Assembly (NCBI GenBank): GCA_900550955.1
Contig: URUF01000030.1
Location: 1-25,262 of the forward strand
Length of the DNA: 25,262 nt
Source: an uncultured Eubacteriales bacterium
Lineage (GTDB): Bacteria > Bacillota > Clostridia > Christensenellales > Aristaeellaceae
Direction: 5' to 3'
Shown: positions 1 through 6,145 of the stretch, piece after piece
How the letters are laid out: each line of letters begins with the position of its first letter
Position numbering within the stretch: the first letter of the stretch is position 1
Program-made: the position numbers and the translations under genes
The notes under the pieces: generated by a model
The model's database searches: none
What the model was told of the DNA's origin: nothing
The model's input: only the letters and a program-made list of their open reading frames with translations

Positions 1-119
1 TATGCCTCGTTGTCGCAGCGGTTGGGATAGATAATGCCGGTGATGAAGTGCAGGGAATCCAGTTCCCGCAGCAGCCGACCGTCACGGCGGTCGCCCCGCC
101 GTCTTTTCTGTGTTTCCAT
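1..119 (-). CDS. N-terminal fragment of an E2/CAT-like acyltransferase family protein (truncated by window edge)
   Basis: The minus strand carries an ATG at 119-117, preceded at a spacing of 7 by a good ribosome-binding site (AGGAG). It opens a 39-codon frame that runs off the left edge without a stop. The start is very basic, with an RRRGDRRDGRLLREL-like stretch followed by a hydrophobic segment and PNRCDNEA. From memory, this N-terminal pattern occurs in clostridial proteins annotated as 2-oxo acid dehydrogenase subunit E2 or chloramphenicol-acetyltransferase-like. The catalytic HxxxD motif would lie outside the window, so the function is not shown here. The reading frame is certain; the family is a moderate guess. 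Confidence 0.5.
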   Translation of the reverse strand, partial: METQKRRRGDRRDGRLLRELDSLHFITGIIYPNRCDNEA

Positions 120-161
120 TGGTTTCTCCTGTTTTTTTATTCGCATTTTTACAAGCAAAAG

Positions 162-176
162 TAATATCTCATATTA
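162..176. promoter_or_regulatory. Perfect 15-bp dyad, possible operator
   Basis: The sequence TAATAT-CTC-ATATTA has six-base arms that match perfectly. It lies between the -10 element at 194-202 and the start codon at 119, where a repressor could block transcription. AT-rich DNA makes chance dyads common, so this is only a candidate. Confidence 0.25.
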
Positions 177-193
177 GATTATAAGATTCTCTT

Positions 194-202
194 ATTATAA
201 CA
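194..202 (-). promoter_or_regulatory. Extended -10 promoter element for the leftward acyltransferase-like gene
   Basis: On the minus strand the sequence reads TGTTATAAT, a perfect extended -10 box, about 75 bases upstream of the ATG at 119. The region is AT-rich, unlike its surroundings. A TTGACA lies further upstream (236-231), but at a spacing of about 31 bases, too far to be its -35 partner. Confidence 0.4.
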
Positions 203-270
203 GATTCTTTGCGGCATTTCTACCCTTTTCTGTCAATTTTCTTCGTGAATTTGCCCAAAATGGCAGGAAT

Positions 271-924
271 CTACCGCAGCAGTCCGCTGGAGGCCATGGA
301 AACATAGTCTCCATCGGCCACAATAATGTGGTCGATGAGCCGGATATCCAGCCGCTTCAGGGCGTCCCGGACCTGGACGGTGGCCTGAACATCCGCCCGG
401 GAAGGCAGGGCCACGCCGCTGGGGTGGTTGTGGGCCAGGAACACGCCGCTGGCCCCGGACAGCAGGGCGTTTTCCACCGCCTGCCGCAGGCTCAGCACCG
501 TCATGTCCGCCTGCCCCTGGGACAGCACCCGACAGGATAGGACCTTTCCCTTGCCGTCCACGCACAGCTGATACAGCTGCTCCGTCCGCTGCCCGTCCAG
601 CAGCCGCAGGAAATAGGCCCCGGCCTGGTCCACGGAGGCCACGATCTTCTCCTCCCGGCCCGGCTGCCTGGCCCGGTCCCCCATGGCGCCTATCAGCCGC
701 AGCAGCACCGCCGCGTTCTGCTCCAGCTCCTGCTCCGGGGCGGTCAGCACCCGGTCCAGGGAGCCGAACTGCTCCAGCAGCCGGTGGGCGGTCTCGTTGG
801 TGTCCCGGCGGGGGATGGCGTAAAACAGGGCCAGCTCCAGCAGCTCATGGTCGGCCATGCTCTGGGGTCCGTGGGATAAAAACTGCTGGCGCATGCGCTG
901 GCGGTGCCCGTCGTGCAGACCCAT
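271..924 (-). CDS. radC: RadC/JAB-domain (MPN, JAMM) protein
   Basis: The 218-residue protein has a helical N-terminal domain and a C-terminal JAB/MPN domain. The JAMM zinc-site motif is visible as HNHPSG followed by Asp (about His166, His168 and Asp179). This is the hallmark of RadC (DUF2466) proteins, whose cellular role is poorly defined despite the historic DNA-repair name. I chose ATG 924, which has a GGGGGGA ribosome-binding site at a sensible distance; an upstream in-frame ATG at 939 is less well placed. The protein is close to the usual 220-230 residues. The gene stands alone, divergent from the nitroreductase, with its own promoter at 969-997. Confidence 0.9.
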   Translation of the reverse strand: MGLHDGHRQRMRQQFLSHGPQSMADHELLELALFYAIPRRDTNETAHRLLEQFGSLDRVLTAPEQELEQNAAVLLRLIGAMGDRARQPGREEKIVASVDQAGAYFLRLLDGQRTEQLYQLCVDGKGKVLSCRVLSQGQADMTVLSLRQAVENALLSGASGVFLAHNHPSGVALPSRADVQATVQVRDALKRLDIRLIDHIIVADGDYVSMASSGLLR

Positions 925-968
925 TTTTTGTCCCCCCATTTCCCGGCTTTGTCCCGATAATATCTCGC

Positions 969-997
969 ATTGTATCACATTTTCCCGGATTTTACAA
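969..997 (-). promoter_or_regulatory. Promoter of the radC-like gene
   Basis: Read on the minus strand: TTGTAA (997-992), a 17-base spacer, and TACAAT (974-969) with an upstream TG, giving an extended -10. It lies 45 bases upstream of ATG 924. It forms a compact divergent promoter region with the nitroreductase promoter at 1015-1043. Confidence 0.5.
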
Positions 998-1014
998 GTA
1001 CGGCCCCGCCGCCC

Positions 1015-1043
1015 TTTACGGAGAGAAAAATTTGTGCTACAAT
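1015..1043 (+). promoter_or_regulatory. Promoter of the nitroreductase gene
   Basis: TTTACG (1015-1020), a 17-base spacer, and TACAAT (1038-1043) preceded by TGC (extended -10). It lies 35 bases upstream of ATG 1079, in a stretch visibly richer in A and T than its flanks. Confidence 0.5.
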
Positions 1044-1078
1044 AAAAAATACTATTACCAAAAGGAGCGTATCATCCC

Positions 1079-1615
1079 ATGACCACCGCAGAATGCATCC
1101 GGCAGCGGGTCAGCTGCCGCCGTTTTCAGGAAACCCCCATCCCCCGGGAGGACATCCGCCGGGTGGTGGACCTGGCCCGGTTTTCCCCCAGCTGGAAGAA
1201 CACCCAGCCCGTGCGATATATCGTCATTGATGACCCGGCGCTGAAGGAGCGGATGGCCCGGGAGTGCATCCCCGGCCAGGGCTTCAACACCAAGACCATC
1301 AACCGGGCCGCCGCCCTGGCGGTGATCGCCTATGTGCCGGGCCTGTCCGGCCAGGGGGACGCCCCGCTGACGGAGAGCCAGGCCGCCGGGTGGGAGATGT
1401 TCGACGCCGGGATCGCCGCCCAGACCTTCTGTCTGGCGGCCCGGGACCTGGGCATCGGCACCTGCATCCTGGGCATATTCGACGCCGACGCCGCCGGGCG
1501 TCTGCTGGAGCTGGAGGGCCTGCGCCCCGCCTGCCTCATCGCCATGGGCTATCCCGAGCAGTGGAAAAACGGCCCCGGCCGCAAGGAGACGGAGGAGCTG
1601 CTGTCCTTCCGATAA
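1079..1615 (+). CDS. FMN-dependent nitroreductase family protein
   Basis: The 178-residue protein has the nitroreductase fold signatures. An RQRVSCRRF segment near residue 8 (FMN phosphate contact) is followed by a PSWKNTQP segment near residue 37 and a GIAAQTFCLAARDLGIGTC helix near residue 112. Family members are cytoplasmic flavoproteins that reduce nitro groups, quinones or other electrophiles with NAD(P)H; the natural substrate cannot be read from sequence. An AAAGGAG ribosome-binding site lies 11 bases before ATG 1079. The Sel1-repeat gene begins 27 bases downstream with its own ribosome-binding site, so the two may be co-transcribed. The length is on the short side but normal for this clostridial subgroup. 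Confidence 0.85.
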   Translation: MTTAECIRQRVSCRRFQETPIPREDIRRVVDLARFSPSWKNTQPVRYIVIDDPALKERMARECIPGQGFNTKTINRAAALAVIAYVPGLSGQGDAPLTESQAAGWEMFDAGIAAQTFCLAARDLGIGTCILGIFDADAAGRLLELEGLRPACLIAMGYPEQWKNGPGRKETEELLSFR

Positions 1616-1642
1616 ATCAATCATTCGATAAGGAGCGATAAA

Positions 1643-3331
1643 ATGACGGACCACGAGCCATTTCAGCGCGAACCCCAGAATCCCCAGGACCCCCAGGTCG
1701 TGGTCTTTTCCCCGGAGCTTCTGAAGCTGGCGGACCGCCGCCGTCAGGCCCTGGAGGACTGCCGCCAGGCGGCGGAGGACGGCGACGCCAACGCCGTGGT
1801 GCAGATGGGCATGAACTGCCTGTACGGCATTGGCGGCGCGGCCAAGGACCCGGGAAAGGCCTTCCGGTGGTTTTCCCAGACGGCCCCGGACGACCCGGCG
1901 GGCCTTTACTGGCTGGGGGGGTGCTACGACAACGGCTTCGGCGGGGAGCGGGACGAGGACCGGGCCTGCCGCCTGTATCAGGAATCCGCCGCCGGGGACT
2001 ACGCCCCGGCTCTGTGCAACCTGGGCGTGTGCTATGAAAGCGGCCAGGGGGTGGAAAAGAACCTGGAAAAGGCCGTGGAGCTGTACCGCCGGGCGGCGGA
2101 GGGGGGCTATCCCATGGGCCGGTGCAACCTGGGCGTGATGTATTTTTTCGGCCAGGGGGTGGAGAAGGACCTGAAAAAGGCCGCCTATTGCTTTGCCCAG
2201 GCGGCGGAGCAGCGGCTGCCCCGGGCCCAGTATCTGCTGGGGGTGTGCTGCGAGTTCGGCGACGGCGTGGAGCAGGACGTGTCCCGGGCTCTGGCCCTGT
2301 ACCGGGAGGCCGCCGGGGCCGGATACCCCGACGCTCAGTGCGCCCTGGGGGTGCTGCATCACCAGGGCAAGGGGGTGGACCAGGACGACCGGGAGGCCGT
2401 CCGGCTGTTCCGCCAGGCGGCGGAGGGGGGCTATCCCCGGGCCTGGCACTTTCTGGGCCTGAGCTATGACCAGGGCACCGGGGTGGAGCAGAACGCCCAG
2501 GAGGCCTTCCGCTGCTTCCTGGCTGCCGCCCAGGGGGACTATACCGAGGCCCTCTGCCAGACGGGCATGTGCTATTACTTCGGCCACGGCGCCGAGAAGG
2601 ACTATGACCGGGCGGCGGAATATTTCCGCCGGGGAGCGGAGCGCGAGCATCCCCGGGCCATGACCCGGCTGGGGGTGTGCTATGAAACCGGCCACGGCGT
2701 GGAGCAGGATGTGCAGCGGGCCGAGGACCTCTATCGCCGGGCCATGGCGCTGGGTGAGCTGGAGGGCCAGTACTGCCTGGCGGGGCTGCTGCGGCGGAGA
2801 AAGGACCCGGAGTCCCACCGGGAGGCCGCCCGCCTGCTGCAAAAGCCTGCCGCCGTGGGAATGCCCCGGGCCCAGTATCTGCTGGGGGTGTGCTACGAAA
2901 CCGGCGACGGGGTGGAGAAAAAGCCCCGGTACGCCGCGTACATGTATCACCGGGCCGCCCTGCAGGGCCACCCGGAGGCCATGCTCCGGCTGGGCATCTG
3001 CTACGAGACCGGCGTGGGAACGGAGAAGGACCCCGCCATTGCTGCCAACCTGTACCGCCGGGCGGCGGAGCAGGGCAGCGACCTGGCCCGATGCCGCCTG
3101 GGGCGGCTGTATGAGCGGGGCCTGGGGGTGGAGCGGGACCTCCGCCGGGCGGAGGAGCTGTATGAGGCCGGGACAAGGGCCGGAGTGTCCGGGGCAAAGG
3201 AAGCCCTGGACCGGGTCCGGGCCGCGCTGGCCGCCCCGCCGGAGCCCCAGCCGGAGGACAAACCGGTGGACAAGAAAAGTCCCCTTCGCCGTCTGCTGGA
3301 CCGGCTGAAGGGACCGAAATCAGAGGAATAA
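1643..3331 (+). CDS. Sel1-like repeat (tetratricopeptide-like) protein, about 13 repeats
   Basis: The 562-residue protein consists almost wholly of Sel1-like repeats of about 36 residues. About 13 copies run from residue 45 to 520, each with the pattern A-x-x-x-LGxCYExGxGVEKDxxxAxxLYRRAAE. Repeat 10 is degenerate: it lacks the GxGV turn and has a charged RRRKDPES stretch. The protein ends in a basic tail (KKSPLRRLLDRLKG-like). There is no signal peptide or membrane segment, so it is probably a cytoplasmic protein-protein interaction scaffold; the partner is unknown. An AAGGAGCG ribosome-binding site precedes ATG 1643. A strong hairpin terminator follows at 3343. Long antisense open frames across this gene are a by-product of its high GC content. 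Confidence 0.88.
   Translation: MTDHEPFQREPQNPQDPQVVVFSPELLKLADRRRQALEDCRQAAEDGDANAVVQMGMNCLYGIGGAAKDPGKAFRWFSQTAPDDPAGLYWLGGCYDNGFGGERDEDRACRLYQESAAGDYAPALCNLGVCYESGQGVEKNLEKAVELYRRAAEGGYPMGRCNLGVMYFFGQGVEKDLKKAAYCFAQAAEQRLPRAQYLLGVCCEFGDGVEQDVSRALALYREAAGAGYPDAQCALGVLHHQGKGVDQDDREAVRLFRQAAEGGYPRAWHFLGLSYDQGTGVEQNAQEAFRCFLAAAQGDYTEALCQTGMCYYFGHGAEKDYDRAAEYFRRGAEREHPRAMTRLGVCYETGHGVEQDVQRAEDLYRRAMALGELEGQYCLAGLLRRRKDPESHREAARLLQKPAAVGMPRAQYLLGVCYETGDGVEKKPRYAAYMYHRAALQGHPEAMLRLGICYETGVGTEKDPAIAANLYRRAAEQGSDLARCRLGRLYERGLGVERDLRRAEELYEAGTRAGVSGAKEALDRVRAALAAPPEPQPEDKPVDKKSPLRRLLDRLKGPKSEE
2217..2249 (+). repeat. 33-bp exact direct repeat, copy 1 (within the Sel1 gene)
   Basis: These 33 bases are repeated exactly at 2862-2894. 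They encode the PRAQYLLGVC segment of Sel1 repeats 5 and 11. Exact nucleotide identity between repeats that differ elsewhere suggests recent intragenic duplication or gene conversion. Confidence 0.85.
2862..2894 (+). repeat. 33-bp exact direct repeat, copy 2 (within the Sel1 gene)
   Basis: Exact copy of 2217-2249, 645 bases downstream and in the same reading frame of the Sel1 gene. Confidence 0.85.
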
Positions 3332-3342
3332 CGGGAAAAGGG

Positions 3343-3380
3343 GCATCCCCCGGCGCATCGCGCCGGGGGATGCTGTTTTA
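3343..3380 (+). terminator. Intrinsic terminator between convergent genes
   Basis: A perfect 13-bp stem (3343-3355 with 3361-3373) with a CATCG loop, followed by TGTTTTA. It lies 11 bases after the Sel1 stop codon and also close to the stop of the convergent surface-protein fragment (3409). Its opposite flank gives a run of T on the minus strand too (CCCTTTTCCC), so it may act in both directions. Confidence 0.8.
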
Positions 3381-3408
3381 TGGGTTCCTGCGCTGGGTGC
3401 TGCGGCTG

Positions 3409-4092
3409 TCAGCGGGCCTTTTTCCGGGTGGTGAACACCGCGGCCATGCCCATGGACAGAACCGCTGCGGCGGTCCACGCCACAACGTTCATGTCGTCGC
3501 CGGTGCGGGGGCTGCTGGGCTCGGGCACGGGCTCGGGGACGGGCTCATCCTGTCCGGCGTCCGACACCGTGAAGTCGGCGCCCAGGAGCTTGCTGTAGAT
3601 GGCGTTGGTGGCCAGACGGTAATCGTCGGTCTGGTGGGCCTTGTTGGTGATGCTGGTGCAGAACACCGTCATGTCCAGTCCGCCGGACTGATAGTCGATG
3701 GCAACCACCTGGCCCTTCAGGCCGCCGTCGGGATCGTCGATGCCGTTCCACCAGCCGGCCTTATAGAAGTCGTCCTGGCTGCCGGCCCGCATGAGGACGG
3801 TGGCCTCCTGGGGATAAGCGGAGATAATGGAGCCGCCCTTGGTATAAGTGGTGAAGTCTCCGTCGGCGGCGTAGCTGGCGGTGATGAGGCTGTCGCCGTA
3901 TTCCACGTTGAACAGCGCCTCGTAGTCGTTATAGACCTCCTCGGGTCCGTACATGCCCTCCTCAATGATCCACTGGATCTTGAAGTCGAAGCCGGGGATG
4001 GTGGCCTTGGCATACTCCAGGATGTTGACGCTGGCCCCCACAAAGGGCAGACCGTTGGCCACGGCGGCCTTCACGTCCTCGCCGGTGGTTAC
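3409..4092 (-). CDS. C-terminal fragment of a sortase-type cell-surface protein, joined in frame to pnp
   Basis: About 227 residues, with no start codon of its own in the right place: the frame is continuous with the pnp fragment upstream. The fragment has an acidic, tyrosine- and tryptophan-rich globular part that I do not recognise, then a Pro/Glu linker (VPEPVPEPSS) and a SPRTGDD sorting-like motif. A hydrophobic helix of about 20 residues and a basic RKKAR tail close it. That C-terminal layout is typical of LPxTG-class wall-anchored proteins in Clostridia. Codon use matches the genes to its left rather than pnp. It is best read as the end of a surface-protein gene whose beginning is missing because of a sequence join near 4090. 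Confidence 0.7.
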   Translation of the reverse strand, partial: VTTGEDVKAAVANGLPFVGASVNILEYAKATIPGFDFKIQWIIEEGMYGPEEVYNDYEALFNVEYGDSLITASYAADGDFTTYTKGGSIISAYPQEATVLMRAGSQDDFYKAGWWNGIDDPDGGLKGQVVAIDYQSGGLDMTVFCTSITNKAHQTDDYRLATNAIYSKLLGADFTVSDAGQDEPVPEPVPEPSSPRTGDDMNVVAWTAAAVLSMGMAAVFTTRKKAR

Positions 4093-4101
4093 CAGGGCAA
4101 C
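4084..4101. other. Probable chimeric junction (assembly join or recombination point)
   Basis: Reading leftward, similarity to polynucleotide phosphorylase holds up to about GKEKAEVAL and stops there, where a true PNPase would continue into its linker and second RNase PH domain. The frame continues without a break into a surface-protein tail. Codon and base style change at the same place. The join is bounded to about 4084-4101; bases shared by both parents could hide the exact point. Confidence 0.75.
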
Positions 4102-4794
4102 CTCGGCCTTTTCCTTGCCAATTTCCTGCTGAATGCCCTCAATGAAGGCTACGATTTTCTTAATTTCCTCATGGCCAAACAGGATGGCGCGCAGCATCAG
4201 CTCCTCAGGCACTTCCTTCGCGCCGGCCTCCACCATAAGCACCGCTTCCTTGGTGCCGCTCACGGTCAGGTGCAGGGTGCTCTTTTCGCGCTGCTCGGCA
4301 TTGGGGCACAGCACCAGCTCGCCGTCCACGCAGCCTACCACCACGGTGCCGGTGGGGCCGCCCCAGGGAATATCGCTCACGCTCAGGGCCGCGGAGGAAC
4401 CAATCATCGCGGGCACCTCAGGCGGAATATCCTTATCCACGCTCAGGCAGGTCGCCACTACCTGCACATCGTTGCGCATGCCCTTGGGAAAGAGCGGGCG
4501 CAGCGGGCGGTCGATCAGGCGGCAAGTCAGGGTCGCCTTTTCGGTGGGGCGTCCCTCACGCTTGATAAATCCGCCGGGGATCTTGCCCACGGAATATTGC
4601 TTTTCTTCAAAATCAACGCTCAGGGGGAAGAAATCCACGCCCTCGCGCGCCGTTTCGCTCATGGTGGCGTTTACCATCACAACGGTATCGCCAAAGCGCA
4701 CAAACGCAGACCCATTGGCCTGCTGCGCGTACTTGCCAAACTCAATCGTTAGCGGGCGGCCCGCCAGCTCTGTTGAAAACACTTTGTAATCCAT
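4093..4794 (-). CDS. pnp: Polynucleotide phosphorylase, N-terminal fragment
   Basis: The first 234 residues match the first RNase PH domain of PNPase. Visible landmarks include FFPLSVDFEEKQYSVGKIPGG, KREGRP, LIDRPLRPLFPKG and VEAGAKEVPEE. PNPase is a cytoplasmic 3'-5' exoribonuclease of about 700 residues. Here the second (catalytic) RNase PH domain and the KH and S1 domains are missing, so this fragment could not work as PNPase. ATG 4794 is chosen because it opens the conserved MDYKVF start and has a purine-rich GGAAGAGGAGAG site upstream. The gene follows rpsO in the usual rpsO-pnp order. The truncation coincides with the probable chimeric join near 4090, not with a stop codon. Confidence 0.9.
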
Positions 4795-4872
4795 TCTACT
4801 TCTCTCTCTCCTCTTCCTGCGTCCATGGCCTCGTGCCATGGCGCACACTTGCGCGGGCAGCGCCGCGCCTTT

Positions 4873-4918
4873 GCAAAAACAGCCGCGCGCGGCGGGATTG
4901 CCCCGCCACGGCGCGGTT
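4873..4918 (-). terminator. Terminator-like hairpin between rpsO and pnp
   Basis: On the minus strand, a GC-rich stem (4916-4902 with 4896-4883, two six-base helices around a small internal loop) is followed by CTGTTTTTG (T run 4879-4875). It lies just after the rpsO stop codon. Placement between rpsO and pnp parallels the rpsO terminator known in E. coli, where read-through and RNase processing set pnp levels. Confidence 0.65.
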
Positions 4919-4933
4919 GCTTTCCAAAACGGT

Positions 4934-5188
4934 TTACTTTCTCAGGCCCAGCTGGGCAATCAGCGTACGGTAGCTTTCGATATCGGTCTTTTTGAGGTAG
5001 TCAAGCAGGCCACGGCGCTTACCAACCATCAGCAGCAGGCCGCGACGGCTGTGGTGATCCTTCTTGTTGAGCTTGAGATGCTCGTTGAGGTGATTGATGC
5101 GCTCGGTCAGCAGCGCAATCTGCACCTCGGGGGAGCCGGTGTCGCCCTCATGGCGGGCATAGGTCTTGATGATCTCGGACTTTTCCAT
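4934..5188 (-). CDS. rpsO: 30S ribosomal protein S15
   Basis: The 84-residue protein carries the S15 signatures HEGDTGSPEVQIALLTERINHLNEHL, KKDHHSRRGL and VGKRRGLLDYL. S15 binds 16S rRNA early in assembly of the small-subunit platform. ATG 5188 is set by an ideal AAGGAGG site 8 bases upstream; the open frame extends further but has no such site. The protein is about five residues shorter at the N-terminus than the usual 88-89. It is followed by a terminator-like hairpin and pnp, the common bacterial order. The promoter at 5314-5342 leaves a leader of roughly 120 bases, long enough for autoregulation by S15, though I cannot identify a known leader fold. Confidence 0.97.
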   Translation of the reverse strand: MEKSEIIKTYARHEGDTGSPEVQIALLTERINHLNEHLKLNKKDHHSRRGLLLMVGKRRGLLDYLKKTDIESYRTLIAQLGLRK

Positions 5189-5313
5189 GGGTTTTGCCTC
5201 CTTGTTTTGGCAGCGGATGACCCGCTCCTTTGGTAATCGCCGCATCCATAGCCTGCCGTTGGCGTTCAGCAAGCTGCGGGCGCGGTTCTTTCCTGTGCAT
5301 ACGCACATCATTT

Positions 5314-5342
5314 ATTCTACCACGCAAGGCGGGGTTTGTAAA
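5314..5342 (-). promoter_or_regulatory. Promoter of rpsO-pnp
   Basis: On the minus strand: TTTACA (5342-5337), exactly 17 bases, then TAGAAT (5319-5314) preceded by TGG, an extended -10. It lies about 126 bases upstream of the rpsO start, implying a leader RNA. Confidence 0.65.
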
Positions 5343-5397
5343 CGCTTTTTCAGGAAAAAAGCGGGGAAGAAATGTCGCGAACTCTACGGCGCGTCGG

Positions 5398-5426
5398 TTG
5401 CGCCGCGCGCGCGCCCATGGTATGCT
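5398..5426 (+). promoter_or_regulatory. Promoter of the XRE/zinc-ribbon regulator
   Basis: TTGCGC (5398-5403), 17 bases, then TATGCT (5421-5426) with an upstream TGG. It lies 33 bases before ATG 5459. The spacer is a run of alternating C and G. Confidence 0.45.
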
Positions 5427-5458
5427 GTCCCTGAAAACCGCGCAAGGAGGGATCCTTG

Positions 5459-6055
5459 ATGGATCAACAAAAATGCGGCGCGCTCATCCGCAGGCTGCGC
5501 TTGGAAAACGGGCTTACGCAGGCTCAGCTTGCCCGGCAAATCGGCGTAACGGATAAGGCCGTGTCCAAATGGGAGCGCGCGCTGGGCTGCCCGGACGTAT
5601 CGCTGCTTAACGCCCTTTCCGGCGTATTCCGTGTGGACATTGAAAGCCTGCTCTCCGGCGCGCTGCCGGAATCAACTCTGCAAGGAGGCAATATGAAACG
5701 AATGCAGTTTTACCTTTGCCCGGTATGCGGCAACATTCTCACCAGCACGGGCCGGTCGCAGCTAAGCTGCTGCGGGCGCAAGCTAACGCCGCTCTCCCCC
5801 GTTCCCGCCGACGCCGCGCACACCCCAACGATGGAAGCCGTCGAGGACGAAAGCTACCTCGTCTTCCCCCACGAGATGAGCAAGGAGCACCACCTTGCCT
5901 TTGTGGCCTGGCTAAGCTACGACCGCATGCTCATGGTACGCCTGTATCCCGAGCAGGACGCCGCGCTGCGCACGCCGCTTTTCACGCGCGGCACGCTGCT
6001 TGCCTACTGCACGCGCCACGGCCTTATGCGCATTGACCTGCCCATGGCGCATTGA
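5459..6055 (+). CDS. XRE-family HTH regulator with C-terminal zinc-ribbon/desulfoferrodoxin-like half
   Basis: The 198-residue protein has an HTH_3 domain at residues 6-65 (LTQAQLARQIGVTDKAVSKWE, with the recognition helix near 31-39). From residue 79 there is a second module with CPVCG (Cys87, Cys90) and SCCGR (Cys104, Cys105), a metal site resembling the N-terminal part of desulfoferrodoxin, then several His residues (121, 138, 144, 145). This two-part layout is common in clostridial regulators and suggests a metal- or redox-responsive repressor; that role is inference. ATG 5459 has an AAGGAGG site 8 bases upstream; a TTG three bases earlier is less likely. An internal ATG at 5693 has its own site. 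It is followed by the hisH-like gene, which has a separate promoter. Confidence 0.85.
   Translation: MDQQKCGALIRRLRLENGLTQAQLARQIGVTDKAVSKWERALGCPDVSLLNALSGVFRVDIESLLSGALPESTLQGGNMKRMQFYLCPVCGNILTSTGRSQLSCCGRKLTPLSPVPADAAHTPTMEAVEDESYLVFPHEMSKEHHLAFVAWLSYDRMLMVRLYPEQDAALRTPLFTRGTLLAYCTRHGLMRIDLPMAH
5682..5695 (+). promoter_or_regulatory. Internal ribosome-binding site and in-frame start inside the XRE regulator
   Basis: AAGGAGG (5682-5688) lies four bases before an in-frame ATG (5693-5695). Initiation here would make a 120-residue protein holding only the zinc-ribbon/desulfoferrodoxin-like module, without the DNA-binding domain. The boundary falls exactly between the two domains. The spacing is a little short, and AAGGAGG also encodes part of the linker (QGG), so use of the site is not certain. 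Confidence 0.45.
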
Positions 6056-6080
6056 CATCTCCCCCGCAACATGTTATCCT
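6052..6080 (+). promoter_or_regulatory. Promoter of the hisH/hisF-like pair
   Basis: A perfect TTGACA (6052-6057), 17 bases, then TATCCT (6075-6080) with an upstream TGT. The -35 box overlaps the TGA stop codon of the XRE regulator (6053-6055). ATG 6146 lies 66 bases downstream of the -10. Confidence 0.6.
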
Positions 6081-6145
6081 ACCAATACGGCAAAGGCGCT
6101 TGGCGTTTTTTGTCGTATTTTTCAATGCGGAAAGGGGCTGCCTAC

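Noticed and set aside
1055..3197. Two long leftward open frames (638 and 526 codons) opposite the nitroreductase and Sel1 genes
   Set aside because: They are antisense shadows of GC-rich repeat coding. Composition is dominated by Pro, Gly, Arg and His, with no ribosome-binding site or domain.
3370..4752. 460-codon rightward open frame opposite the pnp/surface-protein frame
   Set aside because: It lies wholly antisense to recognisable PNPase and surface-protein sequence and spans the probable join; its own translation shows no known domain.
3409..4794. A genuine new PNPase-surface protein fusion
   Set aside because: Loss of the catalytic domain, the abrupt change in codon style and the lack of any secretion signal ahead of the sorting motif make an artefact or destructive recombination more likely.
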